Positions 43,067-52,000 of a stretch of DNA of 64,000 bases are shown here, piece by piece. Both the position numbers and the translations under genes were made by a program. The stretch lies in assembly GCA_963678055.1 (NCBI GenBank), contig OY782679.1:186001-250000 (forward strand). Reading direction: 5' to 3'. A model generated the notes under the pieces. That model was not told where the DNA came from, did not search any database, and saw only the letters and a list, made by a program, of their open reading frames with translations. Numbering within the stretch: position 1 is the stretch's first letter; the number at the start of each line of letters is the position of its first letter. The stretch comes from CAXXOK01 sp963678055. GTDB taxonomy: Bacteria > Bacillota > Clostridia > Christensenellales > Aristaeellaceae.

Positions 43067-45232
43067 ATGAAAAAACTGATAGGATTGATGATACTCATGC
43101 TGCTGCTGTGTGCAGGCAGCGTTACTGCCATTGCGGACGAAGCACCCCAAACAGCAAAAGATTATTTTGCCGACCGTATTGAGCAGGGCTATACCATCAC
43201 CCGATGGTTTACGGCTACCGATAGTAGCTACGCCTATGCGGTTTTATCTAAAGATGGGCACAACCGTATATTTGTGCTGAAAAAGAACGCTGATAGCTTC
43301 GACATTGAAGTAAGCAGTAGCAAAGCAATCTATCAAGGAGATTTCCTGCCGGAACTATATTCAGAGAGTGACGGTACCTTTTATCTGACTTATACTATTG
43401 CCGATGGGCAAAATCAAGTATATCACTATAGGCGAGGTACCAACGGATCGTGGAACCTGCAGGCTTATGAGACCGTAAATGAGGATGGTAAGGCGTGTTA
43501 CTTCGCCACATTTCAGAGCGACATGATGGAATACTTCGTTCCACAGGATGACGGCCTGGGATACGGAACCAAGATCTACGGTATGTACCAACGCGCGCTG
43601 CGGTATGTGTCGATCAATGCACTGCCGCATACGTTGAAACAGGCACGGGACATGCTTTCAAATCCACCGAAAATACCACAGGGGGATTTTGATGCGATCA
43701 ACATCCGGTTTACAGGCGGCCAGAAATATGCTGTATACGCTGCGCCGGACGAAACAGCCTTGCGAGGCGCTGGCGGCAAAGCAACAGTATCGACCAACGA
43801 CTGGATTCAGGTGTTTGGGCAAGAAGACGGCTGGGTGTTGATTCAATACGATATCTCGGCAGCCAAAATGCGCTTTGGCTATATCACGGCATCCGCCTTG
43901 CCCCAAAACGCATCCGTATCCCCGCTGGCGTTTGTTCCTCAGGAAATAGAAATTGTGAGGCAGACGGCCGTGACGGACGATCCGCTGAACTCACAGGAGA
44001 AAATTACGTCCCTGCAACAGGGGCAGGCAAATTGCTACTTCCTGGCATCACTCAACGAGGAATGGGCGTATATACAGGCAGAAACCACCCAAGGCCAGGT
44101 GTACCGCGGCTTTGTGAACAAGACTGCGTTTGTGTTAGCTCGACAACGAGTAGACATACTCAACGATACGACGCTTTTAACGGCAGAGAGCGAATCTCCA
44201 GAAATTAACCGCTACGCTATAGATAACGTGCCAGTAACAAGTCTTGCAAATGTGGGGGATGTGTATGAGCTGGAAGAAGGAGGTTTTATCCTGGCTGGAG
44301 GATCTTATTCGAAAAAATGCTGGATACTAACATCAGATGAAAGAGCGCACATTGTATCCGAATCATTTGTGGAGGATATACCACAGAAAGCTCCCTATCT
44401 AAAAACGGCGGGAATGGTGAATGGGAAGCTTATGGCGGGGTTTCGTGATTATGCATCCAACAAAGGGTGCATCGGAATTTACAATGACAGGGATAAAACG
44501 TATACGTATACAAAGCTCAACGAGTATAGCTACAGCATGGATATAACGAAGGAAGGAATTCTAGTTTGCGGCGGACGACCGACTGGTGAGTATACCAGCA
44601 CATTTTGGGGGGCGCTTATTGGAAGTAACGGCCAGATTTTATGGGAATACTGTCCGAAATACGAAACTGGTGAAAACAATACGATATCCGGGCTGTATTG
44701 TGATGCAACGTATGATCACTATTATCTTTTCGCAACACAACCAATTGATGGGAGCCTAAGGAATAAAAACGGGCATCTTACACGATTAGATCCTGATGGT
44801 ACAGTGATTTGGGAAAAGGTCTTTCAACTGCCGGAAGACACGCATATTTCAGGCATGTGTTCAAATTCGTCTTATGTCCTCTTATACGGACGGAATGAAC
44901 TGAGTTTGCATGGCCAGATACTTTTATATGATACGGACGGATACTTGCAACAACAAATAGAAGTCAACAAACTTTTTGCGGTGGATCGGGCGATACTGAC
45001 AGATACCGGGTTCATTGTTTCAGGGCGAGACGGAACGGTCAGCGATACTACGGATCTGAATAAACAGCTTTGGAAATTCTTGACCTATGATTTTGACGGT
45101 GATCTTCATACTATCTTACCAGTGCATTTCACTGAGGATGTTTATATTTCCGTAATGCGGTTTGATAAAGATAATAATTTGTGGGTTTTCGGGAAGATTG
45201 ACGAAGATGTTTTAATGATGAGATTTCATTAA
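43067..45232 (+). CDS. Secreted SH3-type protein with C-terminal propeller-like domain, longer paralogue
   Basis: A 721-residue protein with a signal peptide. Residues 1-370 match the preceding gene (unknown module plus two SH3-like segments), including an intact MRFGYITAS strand that the other copy has lost. Residues 385-721 are unique, with repeated blades of the type GGFILAGGSY, GILVCGGRP, DGTVIWEKVF and TGFIVSGRDG, about 45-50 residues apart, resembling PQQ/Kelch-like beta-propellers. It starts behind AGAGGA. The duplicated block suggests that one N-terminal half was copied and joined to different C-termini. Function unknown. Confidence 0.8.
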   Translation: MKKLIGLMILMLLLCAGSVTAIADEAPQTAKDYFADRIEQGYTITRWFTATDSSYAYAVLSKDGHNRIFVLKKNADSFDIEVSSSKAIYQGDFLPELYSESDGTFYLTYTIADGQNQVYHYRRGTNGSWNLQAYETVNEDGKACYFATFQSDMMEYFVPQDDGLGYGTKIYGMYQRALRYVSINALPHTLKQARDMLSNPPKIPQGDFDAINIRFTGGQKYAVYAAPDETALRGAGGKATVSTNDWIQVFGQEDGWVLIQYDISAAKMRFGYITASALPQNASVSPLAFVPQEIEIVRQTAVTDDPLNSQEKITSLQQGQANCYFLASLNEEWAYIQAETTQGQVYRGFVNKTAFVLARQRVDILNDTTLLTAESESPEINRYAIDNVPVTSLANVGDVYELEEGGFILAGGSYSKKCWILTSDERAHIVSESFVEDIPQKAPYLKTAGMVNGKLMAGFRDYASNKGCIGIYNDRDKTYTYTKLNEYSYSMDITKEGILVCGGRPTGEYTSTFWGALIGSNGQILWEYCPKYETGENNTISGLYCDATYDHYYLFATQPIDGSLRNKNGHLTRLDPDGTVIWEKVFQLPEDTHISGMCSNSSYVLLYGRNELSLHGQILLYDTDGYLQQQIEVNKLFAVDRAILTDTGFIVSGRDGTVSDTTDLNKQLWKFLTYDFDGDLHTILPVHFTEDVYISVMRFDKDNNLWVFGKIDEDVLMMRFH

Positions 45233-45319
45233 CTTCAAACAGTAGTAAAATTAGGATATCGGCCTTTTGCAAATCACAATCCGTGATACGATTTATGGTA
45301 GGCATAGCGGTAGAAATCA

Positions 45320-45345
45320 AAGGCTGGCAATTGCCAGCCTTCTTG
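45320..45345 (+). terminator. Probable terminator after the 721-residue gene
   Basis: A perfect 22 bp palindrome (AAGGCTGGCAA and its complement) is followed by TTCTT, 88 bases after the stop. The T-run is weak. Confidence 0.55.
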
Positions 45346-45363
45346 ATGTATGCGGTAATACTA

Positions 45364-45543
45364 TTAGGAATAATTTGGATGACCAAACCCTGAAACTGTC
45401 GGAGAGACAGAAGACCCTGTGAAATATTGTTTTTTTGTTACTGTATTGCTCGCGTTGCCTTCAACGGTGTTCACTTGATTGCCAGACACTTTAGCCACCA
45501 ATCCAACGTGCTGTGTTCCAAAGTAAATCCAGTCGCTCTCAAA
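45364..45543 (-). pseudogene. C-terminal fragment of a CHAP-domain cell-wall hydrolase
   Basis: About 59 codons ending at a stop at 45364 read like the end of a CHAP amidase/endopeptidase: SDWIYFGTQHVGLVAKVSGN with the conserved catalytic-type His of the H-V-G motif, then NTVEGNASNTVTKK and SGFGHPNYS. The N-terminal half with the catalytic Cys is missing; upstream the frame runs into unrelated sequence and then over the metK leader. No start codon with a ribosome site precedes it. It is best read as a remnant left by deletion, possibly linked to the rearranged SH3 paralogues next door. Homology is inferred from motif order only. Confidence 0.6.
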
Positions 45544-45610
45544 ATGAACAAATATCGCGAAAAATGGACATTCGCAACAAATGGCCTGTTTTATGCCCGA
45601 TGAAAAGCGC

Positions 45611-45639
45611 TTGCGTTTCTTAAGGAAATTCGCTATACT
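45611..45639 (+). promoter_or_regulatory. Predicted promoter of the metK riboswitch transcript
   Basis: TTGCGT (45611-45616) and TATACT (45634-45639) are 17 bases apart. Transcription would start about 12 bases ahead of the SAM-I aptamer. Confidence 0.65.
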
Positions 45640-45657
45640 GAAATAGACAACAGCATA

Positions 45658-45757
45658 CCTTATAAAGAGTGGTCGAGGGAACGAGCCCGATGAAACCCGC
45701 CAACCTGTACAGTGTGCAAGGTGGTACATCTCGCGGCGGGGTCGCCGGAAGATAAGG
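45658..45757 (+). ncRNA. SAM-I (S-box) riboswitch aptamer
   Basis: The core AAAGAGTGGTCGAGGGAACG, followed by AGCCCGATGAAACC and CAACC, matches the S-box consensus, including the AGAG, GGGA, GCCC, TGAAACC and CAACC elements. The closing helix P1 is exact: CCTTAT at 45658-45663 pairs with ATAAGG at 45752-45757. An intrinsic terminator follows at 45776-45800, so high SAM should stop transcription before metK. The aptamer senses the product of the enzyme it controls. Confidence 0.93.
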
Positions 45758-45775
45758 AAAGAGATTTTCGAAGAC

Positions 45776-45800
45776 GCCCGCCATGATAAGCGGGCTTTTT
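45776..45800 (+). terminator. Riboswitch expression-platform terminator
   Basis: A perfect GCCCGC/GCGGGC stem with an eight-base loop and TTTTT lies 19 bases after the SAM-I aptamer and 23 bases before metK. Confidence 0.9.
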
Positions 45801-45822
45801 GCTTGAAACGGAGGAAATTGGA

Positions 45823-46977
45823 ATGCGGAAACTGTTTACATCCGAATCGGTGACCGAAGGGCACCCGGATAAGCTCTGCGACCAGGTCAGCGATGCGGTA
45901 CTGGACGCGATTTTAGAAACCGATCCCATGGCGCGTGTCGCCTGTGAAACCAGTGCCACCACGGGGATGATGCTGGTGATGGGCGAAATTACAACCGATG
46001 TATATGTGGATATCGATGGCATTGCCCGCGGGGTGGTCAAGGATATCGGATATACCTCGGCGGACATGAATTTTGACTACAACTCCTGTGCGGTGCTTAC
46101 GGCGGTACATGCCCAAAGCCCCGATATTGCCATGGGCGTGAACGCGGCTTCGGACGCCCGTGAAACGCTGGGCGCGGGCGACCAGGGGATGATGTTTGGC
46201 TATGCCTGCAGCGAAACCAGGGAGCGTATGCCCCTTCCCATCAGCTTGTCGCACCGGCTGGCAAAGCGGCTGGCGGACGTGCGCAAGGATGGTGAGCTTG
46301 CATTTCTGCGGCCTGATGGCAAGGCGCAGGTCACCGTTTTGTATGAAGACGACAAGCCTGTCGCCGTGGACACGGTGGTCGTGTCCGCCCAGCATAACCC
46401 GGAGATTTCGCAGAAAGCGCTGCACGAAGCCATTATGGACCAAGTGATAGTTCCCACACTGCCGCGCAAGCTGCTGACAAAGGACACGCGCGTGTATATC
46501 AACCCCACCGGGCGCTTTGTACTGGGCGGCCCTGCGGGCGATACGGGGCTGACCGGACGTAAGATTATTGTGGATACCTACGGCGGATATGCCCGCCACG
46601 GCGGCGGCGCGTTTTCCGGCAAGGATCCGACAAAAGTGGATCGTTCCGCATCTTACGCTGCGCGCTATGTGGCCAACAACATTGTAGCTGCCGGGCTGGC
46701 CGAACGCTGCGAGGTGGCCCTGGCGTACGCTATAGGCGTATCAAAGCCCGTAAGCGTGCAGGTGGATACCTTTGGCACTGGCACCGCTACCGACGATGCC
46801 CTGGCCGCGGCTGTGCAGCGCAGCTTTGATCTAAGCCCTGCCGGCATTATCCGCATGCTGGACCTGCGCCGCCCCATCTACCGGCCGCTGGCTGCGTATG
46901 GGCACTTCGGCCGCACAGACCTTGCTGTGTCCTGGGAGAAAATCGATAAAGTGGAAGCACTGAAAGAACAGCTATAA
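45823..46977 (+). CDS. metK: S-adenosylmethionine synthase
   Basis: A 384-residue enzyme making SAM from methionine and ATP. Opening MRKLFTSESVTEGHPDKLCDQVSDAVLD, the GAGDQGMMFGYA loop, YINPTGRFVLGGPAGDTGLTGRKI and GGGAFSGKDPTKVDRSASY are the family hallmarks. The start at 45823 follows GGAGG by eight bases. Expression is controlled by the SAM-I riboswitch upstream, a feedback loop. A bidirectional terminator follows at 47012-47038. It is probably a single-gene unit. Confidence 0.97.
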   Translation: MRKLFTSESVTEGHPDKLCDQVSDAVLDAILETDPMARVACETSATTGMMLVMGEITTDVYVDIDGIARGVVKDIGYTSADMNFDYNSCAVLTAVHAQSPDIAMGVNAASDARETLGAGDQGMMFGYACSETRERMPLPISLSHRLAKRLADVRKDGELAFLRPDGKAQVTVLYEDDKPVAVDTVVVSAQHNPEISQKALHEAIMDQVIVPTLPRKLLTKDTRVYINPTGRFVLGGPAGDTGLTGRKIIVDTYGGYARHGGGAFSGKDPTKVDRSASYAARYVANNIVAAGLAERCEVALAYAIGVSKPVSVQVDTFGTGTATDDALAAAVQRSFDLSPAGIIRMLDLRRPIYRPLAAYGHFGRTDLAVSWEKIDKVEALKEQL

Positions 46978-47011
46978 TAGGCTTTCAATAAAAAGGATTG
47001 TAAAACAAAGC

Positions 47012-47038
47012 AAAAAGCCGCGCATCGCGCGGCTTTTT
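47012..47038. terminator. Bidirectional terminator between metK and the lipoprotein gene
   Basis: A GCCGCGC/GCGCGGC stem is flanked by AAAAA and TTTTT between two converging genes. Confidence 0.88.
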
Positions 47039-47064
47039 ACTGTATCGTTTCTCCGGTTAAAGAG

Positions 47065-48774
47065 TTATTCGTACTCGGATGTCAGCGCCTTGGCGTTGGA
47101 GGAGTACAGAAGCCGCAAGGTATCTGCCCCGGCAACGCCGTCAATGGACAGGTTGTTGATGCCTTGGAAGTTGCGAACGGCGTTCTCGGTTGCCTCGTCA
47201 TAGGTGCCGGTAATGGTGCCATCGTAGAACTTCAGTTCATACAGCGTGTATTGCAGGGTGCGTACATCTGATCCCGTATCGCCCGGGCGCAGCGTGGAGT
47301 AGGAGCCGCTGGCGGATGTACCGCCAAAGAGCATACGCTGCATGGCGGGGCCGGCCGTACCGGTTACACGCAGGCCTTTATTGGTTTGATAATTCCTCAC
47401 CGCATCGGCGGTACCACCGCCGTACTTGCCATCCAGCGAACCTGTATAGTACCCCAGCGAATTCAGCGAGGTCTGCAGCGCAGTAACATTGGCGGTGGAG
47501 GGGCTGTTGGTGGTCGACAGTGTTTTATAGCCGGTCGACGAGGCGGTTTCGCCGTATTTAATCGGGTCGGTTGCCGTGGAGGATGACCCGCCGCCGCTGG
47601 TGGATCCGGAAGAGGATCCGGTGCCGGAGTACAGCAGGTTCAGCGTCGCCTTACCGGCAATGCCGTCAGCCGTCAGGCCGTTTACGGTCTGGAATTCCAC
47701 GACAGCAGCAAAGGTATTCTCGCCGTAGTCGCCATCGATAGAACCGGAATAGTAATTGAGGGTTTTCAGCTTGGATTGCAGCGCGCGTACGCCGTCACCA
47801 TTCATGCCTTGTCGCAGCGAACCCAGATAGGCAACAACGGAGCTTGCTTTGCGTGCCGAGCTGGAATATAACTTCTCCAGCGTTGACGGGCCGGCGACGC
47901 CATCGGAAGTCAGGTTGTTGCGGGACTGGAAGGCTACCACGGCCGCTTCGGTGGTTTCGGCAAACACGCCGTCCGCCGACCCGGCAAGGTAATCCAGATA
48001 AATCAGCCGGTTTTGCAGGATACGAACCTGATCGCCGGTAGACCCCATACGCAGGTACAAATTGGTTTTCCCGTTGGTATAGGGATTGGCTGTCGTAGAG
48101 GGGGTGGTATTGTTATTGCTTGAGGTGGTGCCACTTGAAGTCGAAGACCCCGAGGTGGAACTGCTTTTGGCAATGGCATATTTGCCATACAGCACGCCTT
48201 GGGTTTTCGTACCGGCAATGCCGTCAGCCGTCAGGCTGTTCACGGTTTGGAAGTCTTTCACAGCTTGTGCAGTTCCGGCGCCATAGGCACCGTCCAACGA
48301 ACCGGAATAATATCCCAGCGTTTTTAGCCGCTCTTGCAGCTGTTTGACCGCCGTGCCGGACGAGCCAGACTTCAGCACCGAGTTATCGGTGGTGGTGTCT
48401 TGCTGGGTGGGCGCGGGGGTGGATGAAGAGCCCGTTTGCGGGGTGCTGGTCGCCGTAGTTCCGGCGGCACTGGTCGGCTGTACGCCGGCGGACGGTTGGC
48501 TGGTCGCCTGGTCCGCAGAGAAATCCCACTGGCTCCAGTCATATTGCTGGGCGGCTACGGTGGCCGTGGGGGCCGGGGTTGCGGGCGGCGGCGTGGTAAT
48601 TACAATATCAAAGTCCTGCCCTTGCGTGCCGATGGTCAGGCCATCGGTATCGTCGATTTGGCGATCCGGGTCCACGTAGCAGCCGGACAAGATTACGGTG
48701 ACACCCAGCAGCAATAACAGCAACAGCAATTTTCTGTGACCGTGCAGCACCTTTGTTACGCGATTATTCTTCAT
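47065..48774 (-). CDS. Lipoprotein with five peptidoglycan-binding domains
   Basis: A 569-residue protein. The signal peptide ends in a lipobox (VILSGC, Cys at about 32), so it should be anchored in the membrane by lipid. A Pro/Thr/Ser-rich linker follows (about 55-130), then five PG_binding_1 domains, each with the pattern V-x-x-LQ-x-x-L-x-x-LGYY-x-G-x-x-DG-x-YG and an FQ-x-x-N-x-L-x-x-DG-x-AG end, separated by Ser/Thr/Gly-rich linkers. No hydrolase domain is present, so it may tether membrane to wall. It is monocistronic, transcribed towards metK. Confidence 0.88.
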   Translation of the reverse strand: MKNNRVTKVLHGHRKLLLLLLLLGVTVILSGCYVDPDRQIDDTDGLTIGTQGQDFDIVITTPPPATPAPTATVAAQQYDWSQWDFSADQATSQPSAGVQPTSAAGTTATSTPQTGSSSTPAPTQQDTTTDNSVLKSGSSGTAVKQLQERLKTLGYYSGSLDGAYGAGTAQAVKDFQTVNSLTADGIAGTKTQGVLYGKYAIAKSSSTSGSSTSSGTTSSNNNTTPSTTANPYTNGKTNLYLRMGSTGDQVRILQNRLIYLDYLAGSADGVFAETTEAAVVAFQSRNNLTSDGVAGPSTLEKLYSSSARKASSVVAYLGSLRQGMNGDGVRALQSKLKTLNYYSGSIDGDYGENTFAAVVEFQTVNGLTADGIAGKATLNLLYSGTGSSSGSTSGGGSSSTATDPIKYGETASSTGYKTLSTTNSPSTANVTALQTSLNSLGYYTGSLDGKYGGGTADAVRNYQTNKGLRVTGTAGPAMQRMLFGGTSASGSYSTLRPGDTGSDVRTLQYTLYELKFYDGTITGTYDEATENAVRNFQGINNLSIDGVAGADTLRLLYSSNAKALTSEYE

Positions 48775-49040
48775 CTGAACACTTCCTTATTCAGCGATAT
48801 GTGTATACTGGCCTATGGTAGGGGATACTTCATTTTACAAGGGAACCGTGCAAATTGCAAGAGAAAATTAAGGTATCTTCATAAAAAAGACGAAATATCG
48901 TATTGATTTGTTCCAAAATTGAAACAAAAACCGAAAATTCTGTCGCAGCGCGATGCACGATACCCACCATGGGCACTATAGATAGGACGAATCAACACCC
49001 GCTTTTGTTCCCGGCGCAGGCAAGGGAGGGATTAGCAGGA

Positions 49041-52000
49041 TTAGGCCTGCTCCGGCGCAGCGCCATAGTACTGCGTCGTGCCTTCCCCCAGCGAAAGGGA
49101 ATACAGCGTCACGCTATGTACGGGATGGGGCGTGAGGGTTTCAAGCGCACGGCGGTACAGGTCAAGCTGCGTCTGGTACAAGGGCCACAGGTCTTTGGCG
49201 GCGCGTACAGTGTCGGTTTTGTAGTCGACAAGCACCCATTGCTCTTCGTGCAGATAACACAGATCCATCACGCCCTGTACGAGCATGCCGCCTTCCTCCG
49301 GCAGGGTGAGCACGAAGCCCCATTCCCGCTTAACGGTCGCGGCGTGCAGCGCGCCCCGGCCCAGTTCACTTTCAAAAAACGTAGCCAGAGACTCGATGTT
49401 GATCAAATCCAGGTCAGCTTGGGTAAAAATGCGCCTGCGAAGCATGTCGCCTAGCTGCTCCTGAATCGTATCTCGCAGCGAAGCAGTCGTATCACAGCTG
49501 CGCAGCGCGGCGTAGTCTAGCAGGCTGAGCGCTTTATGGGTAGCAACGCCACGGCGTATGCCCGGCTGCTCGGTGGTTGTCTCATGCAGAAAGGCTGGCA
49601 GTGCAGGTAAATCGGCAATCTGCCGGGGACGGGCCAGCGTTAGCGGCAGGCGTTTGCGTTCTACCGTCTCCAGCTCAGCGGGATCGTCCTCTCCGGCGGC
49701 ATGCAACGCGGGAATTTCGGGCGTAGTGCTGTGGCGGGCCCGCGCATAGGCGGTCGCCCCAACCTTGAAGGGCTGATTGCTGTGAACAAGGTGGGGCAGC
49801 AGCGGATCGGCGGCATCGGGATCGGCCGGGTATTTTTGGGCTAGTTTGCGGGCGTCTTCGGTTAGCGCAGCCAGCGCCGCCTGCTGTTTTTCCAGCGTTT
49901 CGCGGTTGGATTCGGGATGTAAAATCCGTATGAAATCCACGGCCTCTTCCGCAGAATTGTGGGAAACGACCGTAAAACACCCTGTTTTATGTGGAAAAGA
50001 TGTGGATAGAGTTGATGAATCGGAAGGATTGAGGATATGCGCGTCCCGGTCGGGATCGCTGCAAAGCGTGACCCATTCCAGCATATGCTTGGCATTGGCC
50101 ACCGCATAGGCCGACGGCGGAGCGGCGGAAAAGCGGGGTGTTTCCATGCACCCGGTCAGGATTAACTGATCGCGCGCGCGGGTCATACCCACATACAGCA
50201 CGCGGGCCCGCTCGGCCAGATTTTCGGCTTGTTTGCGCAGGCCGATGGCTGATGACAATAGCGTATCGCCCTTCACGCGGCGGATTTCATCCACATAGGG
50301 CAGTGCAACGCCAAGTTTTGGGTGCATCGCCAGGCCGCCGCTGCCGCGCCGCTGCATGGGGGATTCCAGCCCCATTAAAAACACCACAGGAAACTCCAGC
50401 CCTTTGGATTTGTGGATGGACATGATACGGACAACATCTTCCTTGGGGCCGATCACGGTGGGACTGATGCTTTCTCTGGCGGCGGTGACGGACACAACGG
50501 ACTGCAAAAACTGTTGCAAATCCCCTGCGCCATGGGTTTGGAAAGCCACGGCTTTTTCGCAGAGCAGCCGCAGGTTGGCCTGCCGCAGCTTGCCATAGGG
50601 CTGACAGCCGTAAAAGGCATACAAACCCGAGCGGGTTAAAAAGCTCCACAGGTATTCGGCCAGCGGCATGGAGCGCATGAGAAAGCGTTCGTGCTGTAGC
50701 GAGGCAAGTGCGGCAGCGCAGCGTGCCGCCAGCGCATCGGACCCCTCTGCCACAGAGCGCAGCGCATCCAGATAGCTGCCGCGCGGGCAGCGAACGCGCA
50801 CATCCGCCATTTCCTGATCCGACAGCCCGATAGCGGGGCTGCGCAGGCAGGCCAGCAGGGAAAGATCATCGCGAATGTTATCCATCAGCCGCAGGTGGCA
50901 TAGCACCTGTGTAATTTCTTCGGATTGCAGGCCTGCGCCGCTGCCTTCGGCATAGGCGGGAATGCGCAGGGCTTGCAGTGCGCGGGTGACGACTTCATCC
51001 ACGCCTTTCATCTGCGGGGCGAGGATGGCGATATCGCGGTAGTGCAGGGTGCGCTGTTTGTTTTCCTTGCGGTCAAAAAACGGCTGCCCCACGAGTATTT
51101 TGATTTCCTTGCCGATGGCCGCGGCCTGCACACGGGTGCGGTCAGCGCTGTTGAGCGGCGTGGTAAACAGGTGCAGCTGCACGGGACGGTCATCTTCCGT
51201 TTTCACGCCGGGATACAGCCGTGCGCGGTCGTCGTAGGCGATTTCGGTGACATCCGGGCGCATGATGCGCTCAAACACGCGGTTGACGGCGCTAAGCACT
51301 TTGCCGCGGGAGCGGAAGTTCTGGTTCAGGTCTATGCGCCGCTGCGCCGCGCCCTCGTTGCTTGCAAAGCGCTTTTCCTTGTCCATAAACAGGGTCGGAT
51401 CGGCCTGGCGAAAGCGGTAGATGGACTGTTTCACATCGCCGACGTAAAAAAACCGCTGCGTGGCCTCCGACTCCCCTTGCTTATCGGTTGAACTGCGCTT
51501 GATGCTACGCAGTAGCGCTTCCTGCACGCCGGAAATATCCTGGTACTCGTCCACAAACACCGCGTCATACCGCGCGGCTACGGTTTGGCGAATATCCGGA
51601 TGGCGCAGAATTTGCAGGGCCATGTGTTCCAGATCGTTGGGGTCGAGCAGCGAGCGCTGTTTTTTACGCCGCATATACTGTTCATGCAGGGAAACGCTAA
51701 GGTCATGCAGGCCCTGCAAGGCGGGCTGCATGGCGTTTAGCCGGGCGATGATGCGCTCCGGCTCCTGTGAAAGCAAACCGCCCACCTTGCCGGTTAGGGA
51801 TTTCAGCCCTTCGCGCAGGCGTTTATATTCCAGGTTGATTTCTTTTTCCTCATCGTCCAAGTTGCGCAGGCCGGGCATGCGCTCCAGATGAAAGCGCTGC
51901 GCCGCCCGCACCACGGCCTGTAAGCCCTGTGGCAGCGCAGAAAGCAGCTCCTGCACGGCGGCGCGATCTATCGCAATGGAGGGGATATACTTTTCGGGAC

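Noticed and set aside
45544..45864. Upstream continuation of the minus-strand frame beyond the CHAP remnant
   Set aside because: It is the complement of the metK promoter, the SAM-I aptamer and the metK start, shows no family motif and has no start with a ribosome site.
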